From the NCBI GenBank assembly GCA_022072125.1, contig JAJVIH010000005.1:1-55513 (forward strand): 55,513 nucleotides of DNA. The letters run 5' to 3'. This document shows, in pieces, positions 55,458 through 55,513 of the stretch. Numbering within the stretch: the stretch's first letter is position 1; each line of letters opens with the position of its first letter. The notes beneath the pieces are model-generated. The model was not told the origin of the DNA. It saw only the letters and a program-made list of their open reading frames with translations, and did not search any database. The DNA is from Myxococcota bacterium (GTDB taxonomy: Bacteria; Myxococcota; JAJVIH01). Position numbers and translations under genes: made by a program.

Positions 55458-55513
55458 GGGGCGGAAAATACGAACCGGGAGAGGGGCGTGTTGCAGCACG
55501 GATACTGCATGGC

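Noticed and set aside
55130-55510. 126-codon minus-strand frame in the terminal repeat
   Set aside because: It is Arg/Pro/Gly low-complexity sequence read through palindromes.

Overview
The window is high-GC, gene-dense DNA from a Gram-negative bacterium. It encodes several lipoproteins with clear lipoboxes, an outer-membrane barrel, a multihaem cytochrome and a Wzc-type exopolysaccharide kinase. A giant surface protein combines FG-GAP, kelch, Cys-rich and PKD modules with a C-terminal Cys, membrane helix and Arg-rich tail of the MYXO-CTERM kind. With the PATAN (DUF4388)/J-domain protein and the DUF4912-GH57 pair, this points to the former deltaproteobacteria, most likely Myxococcota or a nearby phylum. 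No rRNA, complete tRNA, CRISPR array, insertion sequence or prophage was found.

Layout. 1-2.6 kb: an unknown protein, then panC-smpB. 2.7-19.3 kb: a minus-strand operon, 14.1-kb surface-protein gene -> GGCT-like gene -> PATAN/J-domain/TPR gene, with overlapping ends. 19.6-24 kb: acyl-CoA dehydrogenase plus a small membrane protein, divergent from thiolase, a small Cys-pair protein and an Ntn-type asparaginase. 24-27.4 kb: a lipoprotein with a haem-type motif, a predicted outer-membrane barrel and a 13-haem cytochrome with overlapping ends, which together look like a trans-envelope electron conduit. 27.5-31.1 kb: a Wzc-like tyrosine kinase and a guanine deaminase. 31.2-38.8 kb: an eight-gene, tightly packed operon around a GlmL/MutL-like ASKHA ATPase, four membrane proteins, a lipoyl/KOW-like protein and an SseB-like protein. 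39-41 kb: two divergent lipoprotein genes and a strongly structured intergenic element. 41-45 kb: HtpX, a VOC protein, LL-diaminopimelate aminotransferase and a FAH-family hydrolase. 45-50.3 kb: uracil phosphoribosyltransferase, a lipase-like hydrolase, two ArsA-like ATPases and a TPR lipoprotein. 50-55 kb: a membrane protein, a KptA-like/NUDIX fusion, a GH57 branching enzyme and a DUF4912 protein. The last 0.4 kb is a non-coding array of inverted repeats.

The best candidates for something undescribed are the GlmL-like membrane operon (31221-38848), the porin-cytochrome-like cluster (24026-27362), the KptA-like/NUDIX fusion (51109-52110), the doubly anchored 4704-residue protein with 480-bp internal repeats, and two non-coding structures (40943-41027 and 55166-55457). 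All family calls were made by eye from motifs and none was checked against a database.
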